The translations under genes and the position numbers were made by a program. DNA of 64,000 bases from Pseudomonas fluorescens (GTDB lineage Bacteria; Pseudomonadota; Gammaproteobacteria; Pseudomonadales; Pseudomonadaceae): positions 5,061,501 through 5,125,500 of the forward strand of contig NZ_CP148752.1 in assembly GCF_040448305.1 (NCBI RefSeq), in the 5' to 3' direction. The notes under the pieces are model-generated. The model saw only the letters and a program-made list of their open reading frames with translations. It did not search any database and was not told the origin of the DNA. This document shows, one piece after another, positions 33,673-43,497 of the stretch (position 1 is its first letter; the number at the start of each line of letters is the position of its first letter).

Positions 33673-35682
33673 TCAGGGCTCGAGGCGTCGTTGTTGATAG
33701 ATCCAGTCGACAATTTCACCATCTGGAGCATATCCGCTGACCGTGTCGCGCAGCAATTGACGTACTCGTGCATAGTCATCCTGCTCAACTGCTGCGAGCA
33801 GTTCCGTCAGCTTGGCCTTGAGCACGTCCCAAGTCAGATGATCTTCATTGGCACTCATGATCATGGGATGTTGGGTGGAGACTACGTTGTCACCGATCAA
33901 CAACTCTTCATAAAGTTTCTCGCCCGGACGCAGACCAGTAAACTCAATGGAAATGTCACCGTGTACATTTTTTTCAGAGCGAACACTCAAGCCGGAAAGA
34001 TGAATCATCTTTTCCGCTAACTCCACAATTTTCACCGGCTCGCCCATGTCCAGAACAAACACGTCCCCACCCTGCCCCATGGACCCAGCTTGAATCACCA
34101 GCTGTGCCGCTTCGGGAATGGTCATGAAATAACGGGTAATTTTAGGGTGAGTAACGGTGAGCGGCCCACCCGACTTGATCTGCTTATGAAATAACGGAAT
34201 CACCGAACCCGATGACCCCAGCACGTTACCAAATCGGACCATGGTAAATCGGGTTTTATTGACCCGCGACACATTGCCCGTATCACCAAAGAGCACCGGG
34301 GCCATCTCGCGGCTCAGTGCCTGCAGTGTCAATTCCGCAAGCCGCTTGGTGCTACCCATCACATTGGTCGGACGCACCGCTTTGTCCGTGGAGATCAATA
34401 CAAAGTTGGCCACACCGGCTTGGAGAGCGGCCTGGGCGGTATTGAGCGTGCCGATCACATTGTTCAGGACGCCTTCGGCAATGTTGTGCTCTACCATGGG
34501 TACGTGTTTGTAAGCAGCGGCATGGTAGACAGTGTCTACGTGCCAGGTTTTCATCACGTCCAGCAACTTGTCTGGATTGCGTACGGAACCGAGAATAGGC
34601 AACAGATGAACCGGTAGTGATTCCCGTGCGATGCGCTGCTCTAGTTCAGACAAAATGCTGTAGAGATTAAATTCACTATGATCTAGCAGTAACAACGTTG
34701 TTGGCCGCAAAGCCAGGATTTGACGGCAAAGTTCTGAACCGATTGAACCACCTGCTCCAGTAACAAGAACCGACTGCCCCTTGATGCAGTGCTCGAGCAA
34801 CTCTCCCTGAGCAGCTACGGAGTCACGGCCGAGCAAGTCAGCAATGTCTACTTCCTGAATATCATCGACCTTGACTCTACCACTCGCCAGATCCATGAAA
34901 CCCGGCACACTTCGAACATGCAGCGGAAAACCTTCAAGGAACGAGAGGATCTCACGGCGACGGCCTCTGTTGGACGACGGAATCGCAAGAAGGACCTCTT
35001 GAGCACCGGTAACGTCGATCATTCGCTGGATTTGCTCGGGATTGTAGACATGCAGGCCTGAGATTATCCGCTCGGCGATGCCTTTATCATCATCAATGAA
35101 TGCTACCGGGCGCATGGCCCGCCCAATGCGTAATGCCGCAACAAGCTGATTCCCTGCGGCACCGGCGCCATAAACTGCCACTCTCGGGAGACCATCATCT
35201 CGGCTCGTAAAGGGCACATGCTGAACAGCTGTAAACCAGTCTCCCAAGAAGTACTGACGCATTGCCAAACGCAAACCGCCAATCATGATCAGACTCAACC
35301 ACCAGTAATTGAAGATGATCGAGCGTGGGATGATATTTTGGTGGTTGCTGTACCAGTAGACGATCACCCCAAGAATCAGGGATGACAAGCTCACAGCCTT
35401 GATAATGGCGATCAGTGCGTCATTGCCGAAATAGCGCATCACAGCACGATACATGCCAAAGCGGATGAACAAAGGTATGGCAACCACTGGAGCAATCAGG
35501 AATAGCCAGGGGTGAGCAATAAACGGATTTGCCATCTCATCAATGCCAAGACGAACAACGAACGCCAGCCACAGGGTGACCCAAACCAGAACGACGTCGG
35601 CCGAAACCTGAATCAGTCGCTTCTGGCGGCGTGGTAGCCCGACTAAATGAGCTCGTAACCTCTCCATAAACGCTTCAAACAC
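33673..35682 (-). CDS. wbpM: WbpM-type UDP-GlcNAc C4/C6 dehydratase
   Basis: 669 residues. Four N-terminal transmembrane helices (to about residue 140) are followed by a CoA-binding-like domain (VAVYGAGAAGNQLVAALR) and the SDR dehydratase domain with VLVTGAGGSIGSELCRQI, YHAAAYKHVPMVE and STDKAVRPTNVMGSTKR, in which the usual catalytic Tyr is replaced by Met as in WbpM. It makes UDP-2-acetamido-2,6-dideoxy-4-keto-hexose, the precursor of D-FucNAc or D-QuiNAc, and is needed for B-band O-antigen. It is the last gene of the cluster, on the comEA side. Confidence 0.92.
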   Translation of the reverse strand: MFEAFMERLRAHLVGLPRRQKRLIQVSADVVLVWVTLWLAFVVRLGIDEMANPFIAHPWLFLIAPVVAIPLFIRFGMYRAVMRYFGNDALIAIIKAVSLSSLILGVIVYWYSNHQNIIPRSIIFNYWWLSLIMIGGLRLAMRQYFLGDWFTAVQHVPFTSRDDGLPRVAVYGAGAAGNQLVAALRIGRAMRPVAFIDDDKGIAERIISGLHVYNPEQIQRMIDVTGAQEVLLAIPSSNRGRRREILSFLEGFPLHVRSVPGFMDLASGRVKVDDIQEVDIADLLGRDSVAAQGELLEHCIKGQSVLVTGAGGSIGSELCRQILALRPTTLLLLDHSEFNLYSILSELEQRIARESLPVHLLPILGSVRNPDKLLDVMKTWHVDTVYHAAAYKHVPMVEHNIAEGVLNNVIGTLNTAQAALQAGVANFVLISTDKAVRPTNVMGSTKRLAELTLQALSREMAPVLFGDTGNVSRVNKTRFTMVRFGNVLGSSGSVIPLFHKQIKSGGPLTVTHPKITRYFMTIPEAAQLVIQAGSMGQGGDVFVLDMGEPVKIVELAEKMIHLSGLSVRSEKNVHGDISIEFTGLRPGEKLYEELLIGDNVVSTQHPMIMSANEDHLTWDVLKAKLTELLAAVEQDDYARVRQLLRDTVSGYAPDGEIVDWIYQQRRLEP

Positions 35683-35766
35683 CTTGTCCCGCTCCTAAAC
35701 TGGATATGACTCGATCATTGTACCTATTCGGGCACCCACGACACCCGCTAAATCAGTATCCAAAGC

Positions 35767-36801
35767 TCAACCGGTTGATGTGGAGACTGAGCTTTCGAGT
35801 TCTCCTGCATGGAATTTCACAGCGAGAATGATCAGAGGGATGTACGCCATTGCCAGGCCAATTGCACCATCGAGTCTCCAGTAAATCACGCAGAAAGCAA
35901 TGGGGAACAACCAGAACATATTGATTGCGCCTACTGCCAGAGTTACCGGTAGATGCTTGCCGTATTGCCGTGAAGCAAACTGGTAAGCGTGACTGCGATG
36001 GGCTTCATAAACCTTGTCGCCTCGGACCATTCGACGTAATAGAGTGAACGTTGCATCGACGATGAAGACCCCTAATAGAATCAACCATGCCCAGAATAGC
36101 CCTGAAGACGTCCATGCTGCCTGAAGTGACAGCACTCCCAGTGCAATGCCCAGGAACCCACTGCCCGCATCCCCCATGAAAATGCGTGCCGGGGGAAAGT
36201 TCCAATATAGGAAACCAAGGACCGCCATAGCCAAGACCATCGGTCCCCATATCAGCTCTGGAGTCCCATTGATCCAATAGAGGAAACACGCGCCAAGGCA
36301 CACACACAAAGATTCTACGCTGGCAATTCCGTCAATCCCGTCCATGAAGTTATAAAGATTGAGGACCCAGACCAGATAAATTGCCGCCAGAATATAGCCA
36401 AACCAGTGAAGGTCCATGCTCATTCCAAAAACGACTATAGGAGGAAAGCCTCCAGTCCATAACAGTGCCCATATACCCGCACCGAAATGACCGAGTAATC
36501 GCCAACGCGCTGCAATATGGCCATGGTCATCCATAAAGCCAATTAGGGCGACCAACATCCCCGCTCCGCCTACAGCAATGAGCTGCGACCACGTAACCAA
36601 CCCCGCGTAACCAAGAACAGGCAGCGATACGAGAAAAGCGATTACGATGGCCACTCCACCACCGCGTGGGGTTGGGATGGAGTGAGAGCTTCGCGCATTG
36701 GGGATATCGATAATGTTTCGACTCAGAGCATAACGACGTAACGCCGCAGTCAGCCCCAAGGAAAGAACGGCAACAGCTGGTATGAGCCACAAGTAAATCA
36801 T
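35767..36801 (-). CDS. wbpL: WbpL-type initiating glycosyl-1-phosphate transferase
   Basis: 344 residues with about ten transmembrane helices. Polyprenyl-phosphate hexosamine-1-P transferase motifs: RSSHSIPTPRGGGVAI, GFMDDHG, NLYNFMDGIDGIA, IFMGDAGSGFLGI and the cytoplasmic HRSHAYQFASRQYG. It starts O-unit assembly on undecaprenyl phosphate at the inner membrane, in Pseudomonas usually with D-FucNAc or D-QuiNAc. It lies between the reductase gene (gap 2 nt) and wbpM (gap 84 nt). Confidence 0.88.
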   Translation of the reverse strand: MIYLWLIPAVAVLSLGLTAALRRYALSRNIIDIPNARSSHSIPTPRGGGVAIVIAFLVSLPVLGYAGLVTWSQLIAVGGAGMLVALIGFMDDHGHIAARWRLLGHFGAGIWALLWTGGFPPIVVFGMSMDLHWFGYILAAIYLVWVLNLYNFMDGIDGIASVESLCVCLGACFLYWINGTPELIWGPMVLAMAVLGFLYWNFPPARIFMGDAGSGFLGIALGVLSLQAAWTSSGLFWAWLILLGVFIVDATFTLLRRMVRGDKVYEAHRSHAYQFASRQYGKHLPVTLAVGAINMFWLFPIAFCVIYWRLDGAIGLAMAYIPLIILAVKFHAGELESSVSTSTG

Positions 36802-36803
36802 TG

Positions 36804-37766
36804 TTATTGATGTTCCCGAAAATGTAATGCAGTTGCTGCCAAAGCATCATCAGTACTGACTGGCGGCGTCCAGCATAAAAGAGTGCGAGTCTTGGTAATA
36901 TCGACTTGCAGCGATCCACATAGACGCTGGGAGAGTGCTTTTTTACCCAATAAAGCGGCACCGCCCTGGAGCACCCAACTGGGTACAGGAATGAGTCGAG
37001 CCGGCTTGTGAAGCGCTTTCGCCATCTTGTTAAGCAGTGCGGTAGTGGATAAATCCTCGCCATCGCTCACGAGAAAGGTTTGATTGCCGGCTGCCGGGTG
37101 ATCTATACAGGTCACTATCAGATCTACCAGGTTATCCAGCGCAACAAGACTCCGATTGTTGTAAATCGCGCCGAAAGGCAACGGAACGCCCTTGTCCAAC
37201 CAGCGCATCATATTCAGAAAGTTCGCTTTGACTCCCGGCCCATACACCAGGACCGGGCGGATAATAACCACCTCCATCGCGGTTTCCGCCGAAAGCTGGC
37301 GAAGTCCCTGCTCAGCCTCCATTTTCGAAATACCGTAGGGATCTACCGGAGCGGGAGTATCATCGCTTGTATAGGGAGCACCTGCGGCCGTCCCCTCTCC
37401 GTTGACCTTGATCGAACTTATAAAAATGAATCTTCGCACACCAGAGGCGGCCGCCTGACGAGCCAAGTTCAAAGTGCCTTCAACATTCACTTTGCGAAAC
37501 GCCGCCAACGGATCGGACTCGGCATCATTCATGACATGAACTCGTGCCGCAGAGTGAATAATCACATTAAAGTTTCTGAGATTTTCTTTCCACTGGGTTT
37601 CGCCATCAAAGCTGCCGATGCGTACCGTCCGAACGTCCTGAACCTCAAGCTGGGATTCGCCTCGGACAACAGCAACAACAGTATGTTTTTTTTCGGTGTG
37701 TAAACGCTTGAGAATAGCGCCACCGACGAAGCCCGTCGCCCCGGTCAACAAAATAGAATTCTGCAT
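36804..37766 (-). CDS. NAD-dependent UDP-4-keto-hexosamine reductase (WbpV/WbpK-like)
   Basis: 320 residues from the ATG at 37766, which shares one base with the stop of the upstream glycosyltransferase (TGATG). SDR-extended motifs: LLTGATGFVGGAI, IIHSAARVHVMND, FISSIKVNGEG, DPYGISKMEAEQGL (YxxxK). It follows the same architecture as WbpK/WbpV, which reduce the WbpM product to UDP-D-FucNAc or UDP-D-QuiNAc. Which epimer is made cannot be read by eye. It acts before WbpL. Confidence 0.83.
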   Translation of the reverse strand: MQNSILLTGATGFVGGAILKRLHTEKKHTVVAVVRGESQLEVQDVRTVRIGSFDGETQWKENLRNFNVIIHSAARVHVMNDAESDPLAAFRKVNVEGTLNLARQAAASGVRRFIFISSIKVNGEGTAAGAPYTSDDTPAPVDPYGISKMEAEQGLRQLSAETAMEVVIIRPVLVYGPGVKANFLNMMRWLDKGVPLPFGAIYNNRSLVALDNLVDLIVTCIDHPAAGNQTFLVSDGEDLSTTALLNKMAKALHKPARLIPVPSWVLQGGAALLGKKALSQRLCGSLQVDITKTRTLLCWTPPVSTDDALAATALHFREHQ

Positions 37767-39019
37767 CAATAGCTGGCCTTTCTTAAAGTGGCGTTTCTGA
37801 AAAGATCTTCCAGTAGGGATAGAAGGCGAGATTTTGAATAATTACTCAAGTAATACTGCCGACCGAATTCACCCATCGCCCTCAATTGACTTGCGTCAGA
37901 TTGCGCCAGCGCCAACGTGATCTCTGCCAAACCTTTCGAATCACCAGAAGAGCATGTGAGACCGGCCCCCGAGTCTCTGATCACTCTTGCGGCCTCTCCG
38001 TTGATCATCCCTAGCAGCGGCCTGCCGGAGGCAAGATAAGCCTGTACTTTTCCAGGTATTGTCTTCTCAAAAACGTCGTTGGTCTTCAGTGACACAAGCA
38101 AAGCGTCTGCACAAGCGAACAGAGCTGGCATCTCATCCAAAGGATGTCGACCTAGTAGCAGCACGTTATCAAGTCCTCTGGACTGGACTTCTTGACTTAG
38201 CCAATCGCTCATACGCCCGTCACCAACAATCACCCAGCGCACAGATACCTTGCCAACCAATGCTTCGGCCGCATCTAACACAGCGGGAAGATCTTGAGCT
38301 TCTCCGAGATTACCCGCGAACAATACAGTAAAGACAGTATCGTCACGTGCCAACAACGTTGAGACGCGATTTTCGTCTGTAGAAAAATCATCTTCAGCCC
38401 AACTTGGAAAATAAACCAGTCGTTGGGGAGATATGTCTTTCGTGCAATACTTTTGAACGTTTTCAAAAAAACCATGCGATTGCAAAAGCAAATAGTCAGT
38501 ACGATTATAAATCCATGAAACCATCTTACCGACCATCGACAGCAGCACAGGTTTCTTCAAAACGCCGACAGCTCTGAGCGTTTCAGGCCATAGATCAAGA
38601 ACCCACACAAAAACGGGTGCTTTTTTCAATCGACCAATCACCAATGCCGGAATAGCGGCCATGATCGGTGATACAGCATATACGAAGATTGCGTCGAACT
38701 GCTCGCCACGCAGTTTGTAGGCGCCAAAAACTGAGGCGCTAGTAAAGAAACTGAGATAATTCAATGCCAAATTAATGCTGCGTTTACCTCGCGGAAACAT
38801 CGGCACCCGGACAATTCTGGCATCAAAGTATTCATTGAAACGCTCAGGCACCGCCTGGAATTCATCGAATACTCTGCCTTCCGGATAATTTGGCAGACCA
38901 GTCAGTACAGTGACCGAATGTCCCTTCTCGGTAAAATCACGAACCAAATCGTTTATACGCATATTTTCTGGCCAAAAATATTGCGTAACCAGCAGGATTC
39001 TCAGTTTCTTCTCAGGCAT
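37766..39019 (-). CDS. Glycosyltransferase family 4, WbuB-like (L-FucNAc transferase)
   Basis: 417 residues, GT-B fold. N-terminal LLVTQYFWPENMRINDLVRDFTEKGHSVTVLTGLPNYPEGRVF is typical of WbuB. The C-terminal half has FAGNLGEAQDLPAVLDAAE and the EKTIPGKVQAYLASGRPLLG motif that binds the nucleotide sugar. WbuB proteins add L-FucNAc as the second sugar. The neighbouring fnlABC genes, which make UDP-L-FucNAc, support this. It is the last of the L-FucNAc module before the reductase. Confidence 0.8.
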   Translation of the reverse strand: MPEKKLRILLVTQYFWPENMRINDLVRDFTEKGHSVTVLTGLPNYPEGRVFDEFQAVPERFNEYFDARIVRVPMFPRGKRSINLALNYLSFFTSASVFGAYKLRGEQFDAIFVYAVSPIMAAIPALVIGRLKKAPVFVWVLDLWPETLRAVGVLKKPVLLSMVGKMVSWIYNRTDYLLLQSHGFFENVQKYCTKDISPQRLVYFPSWAEDDFSTDENRVSTLLARDDTVFTVLFAGNLGEAQDLPAVLDAAEALVGKVSVRWVIVGDGRMSDWLSQEVQSRGLDNVLLLGRHPLDEMPALFACADALLVSLKTNDVFEKTIPGKVQAYLASGRPLLGMINGEAARVIRDSGAGLTCSSGDSKGLAEITLALAQSDASQLRAMGEFGRQYYLSNYSKSRLLSLLEDLFRNATLRKASY

Positions 39020-39033
39020 GATAACAACTCAAA

Positions 39034-40164
39034 TTAGTAGCGTTTCCAGACGATTCGATTTACATAATCGGTATAACTGTGAACAATCCGGGCTACTTTT
39101 TCTGACACATTGGGCATGCTGTAATCTTCGACCAGGCGCAGGGTACGCTCCGTACCGGAAGCTTGCGTATCCAGAACCATCAGTCCTTGCAGTACTCGCT
39201 CGACCTCGAGCCCCACCATCATCACCGCAGCCTCCTCCATTCCCTCTGGACGCTCGTGAGCCTCACGGATATTCAATGCAGGAAAATTGAGTATCGAAGA
39301 CTCTTCGCTGATGGTACCGCTGTCAGAAAGCACCGCTTTGGATTCCAACTGCAGCTTGTTGTAATCTTTGAAACCCAAAGGTTTTAGAAGCTTCACGTTT
39401 TCGTGAAATACAATTCCCATCGCATCTACACGCTTTTGAGTGCGTGGATGAGTGGAAACTATCACCGGATAACCGAAGTTTGCCGCGACGGTATTGAGGA
39501 CATCAACCAACTTCAAGAGATTTTTGTCAGAATCGATATTCTCTTCGCGGTGTGCGCTTACTACAAAAAATTTACCCGCCTCAAGTCCCAAACGTACCAA
39601 CACGTCCGAAGATTCGATCCCATGGCGATAATAATTCAGGACTTCGAACATCGGGCTACCTGTCTTGATCACCATATCAGGTGACAGACCTTCTTTGAGC
39701 AAGTAATCGCGCGCAATTGTACTGTAAGTAAGATTAATGTCAGCAGTATGATCGACAATCCGCCGATTGATTTCCTCAGGTACTCGCATATCAAAACAAC
39801 GATTGCCAGCTTCCATGTGGAAAGTTGGAATCTTGCGCCGTTTGGCAGGAATAACAGCCATGCAACTATTGGTATCACCCAAGACAAGCAAAGCCTCTGG
39901 TTGAACAGACGCGAGTACTCGGTCCACAGAAATGATCACATTTCCTATGGTCTCAGCACCACTGCTGCCCGCGGCGTTGAGAAAATGATCCGGTTTGCGG
40001 ATCCCGAGATCCTGGAAAAATATTTCATTCAACTCGTAATCGTAATTTTGACCTGTGTGGACCAATACGTGATCGCAATACTTATCCAGCGCAGTGATGA
40101 CACGCGACAAGCGAATGATTTCAGGACGGGTGCCTACTACAGTGACGATTTTCAACTTTTTCAT
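39034..40164 (-). CDS. fnlC: UDP-L-FucNAc synthase / C2 epimerase (FnlC/WbjD)
   Basis: 376 residues, starting at the ATG at 40164 (MKKLKI). In-frame TTG and ATG codons 12-18 nt upstream are poorer because no ribosome-binding site fits them. UDP-GlcNAc 2-epimerase-like motifs: VVGTRPEIIRLSRVI, HTGQNYDYELNEIFF, LVLGDTNS, FHMEAGNRCFD, VPEEINRRIVDH, SAHREENI, LSDSGTISEESSILN. It performs the final C2 epimerisation to UDP-N-acetyl-L-fucosamine after FnlA and FnlB. Adjacent to fnlB (gap of 23 nt). Confidence 0.9.
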   Translation of the reverse strand: MKKLKIVTVVGTRPEIIRLSRVITALDKYCDHVLVHTGQNYDYELNEIFFQDLGIRKPDHFLNAAGSSGAETIGNVIISVDRVLASVQPEALLVLGDTNSCMAVIPAKRRKIPTFHMEAGNRCFDMRVPEEINRRIVDHTADINLTYSTIARDYLLKEGLSPDMVIKTGSPMFEVLNYYRHGIESSDVLVRLGLEAGKFFVVSAHREENIDSDKNLLKLVDVLNTVAANFGYPVIVSTHPRTQKRVDAMGIVFHENVKLLKPLGFKDYNKLQLESKAVLSDSGTISEESSILNFPALNIREAHERPEGMEEAAVMMVGLEVERVLQGLMVLDTQASGTERTLRLVEDYSMPNVSEKVARIVHSYTDYVNRIVWKRY

Positions 40165-40187
40165 TGTGATTCTCATTCCCAATACGA

Positions 40188-41306
40188 TCAGGCTTCGGTG
40201 CCCACTGGCATAGTGTAGGTGTCCGGAAGCTCACGATCAAAAATCTCGTTCGCCCACAGCATGACGATCATTTCACTTTCACCAACGTTGGTAATGTCAT
40301 GACTCCAGCCGGGCACGGTCTCTACAATTTTCGGGGCTTCTCCATCTGTGAATAATTCATAGAATTCACCCGATATTATATGGCGAAATCGGAAGCATGC
40401 CTTTCCGGAAATAACCAGAAATTTTTCTGTTTTCGTATGATGATAATGACCGCCACGAGTAATACCCGGGTGCGCAGTGAAGTATGAAAACTGACCTGAA
40501 TCCTTGGTCTTGAGCATCTCCACGAAAACGCCGCGAGCATCTCCGTACTTAGGAACTTCGTAAGTGAACTCTTCGGGTGGCAAGTAGCTGAGATAGGTCG
40601 AATACAAAGCCCGCACGAGGCCAGTGCCTACCCGCTCGGCAATCATAGACTGCCGACTCTCTTTAAAGGCATACAGTTGTGCCGATAGATCACCTACAGT
40701 TATCGAGTAATTTTGTTCTATTTTTACAAACGGATTACCTGCCTGCTTACCGTCCATTACAGAAATAAAACTGCTTATGACGTCGTCGATGTAAACAAGT
40801 GAAATTTTAGCGTTGGCGTCATTGATACTGACAGGCAAATTATTTGCTATATTATGACAAAAAGTCGCTACAACCGAATTGTAGTTAGGTCGAGCCCACT
40901 TCCCAAATACGTTTGGCAGCCTGAATAAATGCACACTATTGCCAAATGTCGTAGAAAGGTTCAGCAGAGCATCTTCAGCTTCGCGCTTACTGTCGCCGTA
41001 AGCATTAGCCAACTCAGCCTGAATTGAGGAGGTATAAAGTATTGGAATTTTACGTCCACTCACCGCGACCGCTGCGCATAACGCTTGAGTCAAATCGGCG
41101 TTACCAACCTTAAACTCTTCGACATCCTTAGGACGATTGACACCGGCTAAGTGGAAAACGAAATCCACCTCAGATACGAGCGAATGCAGACTGGCGATAT
41201 TATCTTCGCGACAGAATCGCAGCACCTCGACGTCTTTTCGCTCACGCAGATGAGCTATAAGGTTTTTACCAACGAATCCGTTAGCACCGGTGATCAATAC
41301 TTTCAT
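40188..41306 (-). CDS. fnlB: FnlB/WbjC/CapF bifunctional reductase-epimerase
   Basis: 372 residues with two domains. The N-terminal SDR domain has LITGANGFVGKNLIAHL, FHLAGVNRP, YTSSIQAELANAYGDSKREAE and RLPNVFGKW. The C-terminal cupin domain (from about residue 255) has HPGITRGGHYHHTKTEKFLVISGKACFRFRH with metal-binding histidines. This fusion is diagnostic of CapF/FnlB, which epimerises at C3 and reduces C4 of the FnlA product. It lies between fnlA (gap 3 nt) and fnlC. Confidence 0.92.
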   Translation of the reverse strand: MKVLITGANGFVGKNLIAHLRERKDVEVLRFCREDNIASLHSLVSEVDFVFHLAGVNRPKDVEEFKVGNADLTQALCAAVAVSGRKIPILYTSSIQAELANAYGDSKREAEDALLNLSTTFGNSVHLFRLPNVFGKWARPNYNSVVATFCHNIANNLPVSINDANAKISLVYIDDVISSFISVMDGKQAGNPFVKIEQNYSITVGDLSAQLYAFKESRQSMIAERVGTGLVRALYSTYLSYLPPEEFTYEVPKYGDARGVFVEMLKTKDSGQFSYFTAHPGITRGGHYHHTKTEKFLVISGKACFRFRHIISGEFYELFTDGEAPKIVETVPGWSHDITNVGESEMIVMLWANEIFDRELPDTYTMPVGTEA

Positions 41307-41309
41307 GCT

Positions 41310-42344
41310 TTATTCCTCGGGTGTCGCATATTCGCCGCGCTGAATTGCACGCATAAAATCAAGTTTCAGTAGCAAATTCTGCATCCCCTGAACATCCAGG
41401 CGCTCGGTGTTGTGCGAGTTGTAGTCCACCATGGTGGAAATTTTTTCTTCGCCTTGCTCGACAAATTTACTGTAATTCAAATCTCGAAGATCCGGCGGCA
41501 CTCGGAAATAATCGCCCATGTCCTCTGCGCAGGCCATTTCTTCTCGGCTCAAAAGCGCCTCGTAGAGTTTCTCGCCGTGGCGTGTGCCGATAACCTGAAT
41601 AGGATGCTCAGGCTGCCCTAGCATCGATGTCAGGGCGAGAGCAAGAGTCTCCACAGTCGCGGCAGGGGCCTTCTGGACGAATAGATCACCGTTGTTGCCA
41701 TGCTCAAAAGCATACAGAACCAAATCAACAGCATCCGCGAGAGTCATCATGAAGCGTGTCATGTTTGGATCTGTAATCGACAGCGGTTGGCCAGCTCGAA
41801 TCTGACCAATGAACAAAGGAATGACGGATCCACGCGAAGCCATGACATTACCGTAGCGCGTACCACAAATCACCGTCTTGGTTTCATCCACATTACGGGA
41901 TTTGGCAACCATGACCTTTTCCATCATGGCTTTGGAAATACCCATGGCATTGATCGGGTACACAGCCTTGTCGGTACTCAGACAAACTACCCGTTTGACT
42001 TGATTCTGTATCGCCGCCTCAAGAACATTCTCGGTACCAAGAACATTGGTTTTGACAGCCTCCATCGGGTGAAACTCGCAGGATGGGACTTGCTTGAGCG
42101 CTGCGGCATGAAAAATGAAGTCCACGCCACGACTAGCATTCAATATGCTCTGATAATCCCGCACATCTCCTATGTAAAATTTCAGCTTCGGACTGGCATA
42201 GCGCTTGCGCATGTCATCCTGCTTTTTCTCGTCGCGGCTGAAAATACGAATTTCAGTGATGTCGGTATCTAAAAATCGCTTGAGCACAGCGTTGCCAAAA
42301 GAACCTGTCCCCCCAGTTATCAGTAGAGTCTTATTATCAAACAC
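41310..42344 (-). CDS. fnlA: UDP-GlcNAc 4,6-dehydratase / 5-epimerase (FnlA/WbjB/CapE)
   Basis: 344 residues. Motifs: LLITGGTGSFGNAVLKRFL, IFHAAALKQVPSCEFHPMEAVKTNV, STDKAVYPINAMGISKAMMEKVM (Met in place of the catalytic Tyr, as in inverting dehydratases) and TRHGEKLYE. It starts UDP-L-FucNAc synthesis. A paralogue of the dehydratase part of WbpM, but soluble. It follows the GT2 gene after 15 nt. Confidence 0.92.
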   Translation of the reverse strand: MFDNKTLLITGGTGSFGNAVLKRFLDTDITEIRIFSRDEKKQDDMRKRYASPKLKFYIGDVRDYQSILNASRGVDFIFHAAALKQVPSCEFHPMEAVKTNVLGTENVLEAAIQNQVKRVVCLSTDKAVYPINAMGISKAMMEKVMVAKSRNVDETKTVICGTRYGNVMASRGSVIPLFIGQIRAGQPLSITDPNMTRFMMTLADAVDLVLYAFEHGNNGDLFVQKAPAATVETLALALTSMLGQPEHPIQVIGTRHGEKLYEALLSREEMACAEDMGDYFRVPPDLRDLNYSKFVEQGEEKISTMVDYNSHNTERLDVQGMQNLLLKLDFMRAIQRGEYATPEE

Positions 42345-42359
42345 GGCCTACCCTCTTTA

Positions 42360-43073
42360 TTAAATAATATTAAAAATAGCCAACGACCAGATAAGCCGGG
42401 TTTTGATTTTATCGAAAAAACCACGGTTACTATTGGTCAGATTACTACCATGAATACGTCTTAACACAACCGTGTCGCTCAAATGAACGACCGAATTACG
42501 TCTATTTGCGACGAAAGCGATCCATATATCATGACTAATCACCTTCGAGTAAAAAGGGATCAGACAGGGTTTTATCTTCTTCGACAACAGCATGGCACAG
42601 CCATAGTAAGGAACGCTACGCCCGATAAAAATGTCAAATATATTCTTGTAAGGAGTACCATTCCTTGCATGATCAAAACCACAAAAAAATTTACGAGAGT
42701 CAACATCATCGACAAATGACTCCATAGAGCCCACTACCAGCAAGCTATTCGAAAGTTCCATTGCAGAAATCATCTTGTCGACTCTGCCCGCTGGCCAGAG
42801 ATCATCTTGATCACTTAAAAAAATATAAGTACCCGATGCTTCACTAATTAAATTCTCAAAATTACCTATATACCCAAGATTCGTGGTATTTCTGATAATC
42901 CTGATTCTGACATCGTGAAACTCTTCAACAATACGAATTGTCTCATCGCTCGAACCATCATCACCGATCAAAACTTCAGAATCTTCCGGAATTTGCTCGA
43001 GTATTGAACTCAGCTGATCCCTGATGAATTCAGCCCCATTGTAAGTAGCTACACAAACGCTAACCGAAAACAT
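42360..43073 (-). CDS. Glycosyltransferase family 2
   Basis: 237 residues, GT-A fold. N-terminal VSVCVATYNGAEFIRDQLSSILEQ, LIGDDGSSDETIRIVEEF, then FLSDQDDLWPAGRVDKMI (the DXD-like metal site) and a C-terminal VLRRIHGSNLT that resembles rhamnosyltransferase-type GT2 enzymes (YRQHGSNV). It is the only GT2 in the cluster and the likely third-sugar transferase, possibly for rhamnose; the donor is inferred from the rml genes, not shown. The coding sequence is AT-rich compared with fnlABC. Confidence 0.83.
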   Translation of the reverse strand: MFSVSVCVATYNGAEFIRDQLSSILEQIPEDSEVLIGDDGSSDETIRIVEEFHDVRIRIIRNTTNLGYIGNFENLISEASGTYIFLSDQDDLWPAGRVDKMISAMELSNSLLVVGSMESFVDDVDSRKFFCGFDHARNGTPYKNIFDIFIGRSVPYYGCAMLLSKKIKPCLIPFYSKVISHDIWIAFVANRRNSVVHLSDTVVLRRIHGSNLTNSNRGFFDKIKTRLIWSLAIFNII

Positions 43074-43126
43074 ATTTATTCCTAGTTAACACCCAATAAA
43101 GAAACCAGAAAATCCACCCATTACCT

Positions 43127-43497
43127 TTAAAAAGCCGGGTCGGAAGAGTTACCTTTTTTAAACTGGGCCTCACTGCTCTGATCAAATTCGCTACCGGGGG
43201 AAAGCTCACTATTTACCAACATTATAGCTATAAAATGCATGAACACAAACACAGGAGCCAATAGCAAGGGGTTTCCTGCTCCCGGGATCAGAAACGCCAT
43301 TAACCTCAGGACCCAAGCACCTGCCCCTTACCGCCCACAAAGAAAAATTCTAAACCGAAGAAAACCAGAAAACCACTGAAGCGCATGACAAAAACAAGAG
43401 CATACTCCCACCACTAAAAACGCACAGCACCAAGGAAGAAGGTTCGGCTGTCAAGTATCGAAAGAACGAAAATCAAAAACACACTTAGAAACATCAT
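43127..43497 (-). pseudogene. Broken small membrane-protein gene between wzx and the GT2 gene
   Basis: The minus strand starts with ATGATG overlapping the wzx stop (translational-coupling geometry). It reads MFLSVFLIFVLSILDSRTFFLGAVRF, then a TAG, WWEYALVFVMRFSGFLVF and FGLEFFFVGGKGQ in the same frame. A one-base shift continues as AWVLRLMAFLIPGAGNPLLLAPVF, then MHFIAIML and a charged tail ending SSDPAF. Joined, it would be about 120 residues with three or four transmembrane segments. I do not recognise the family. One stop and one frameshift make it non-functional, or the frame reading is fortuitous. Confidence 0.4.
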
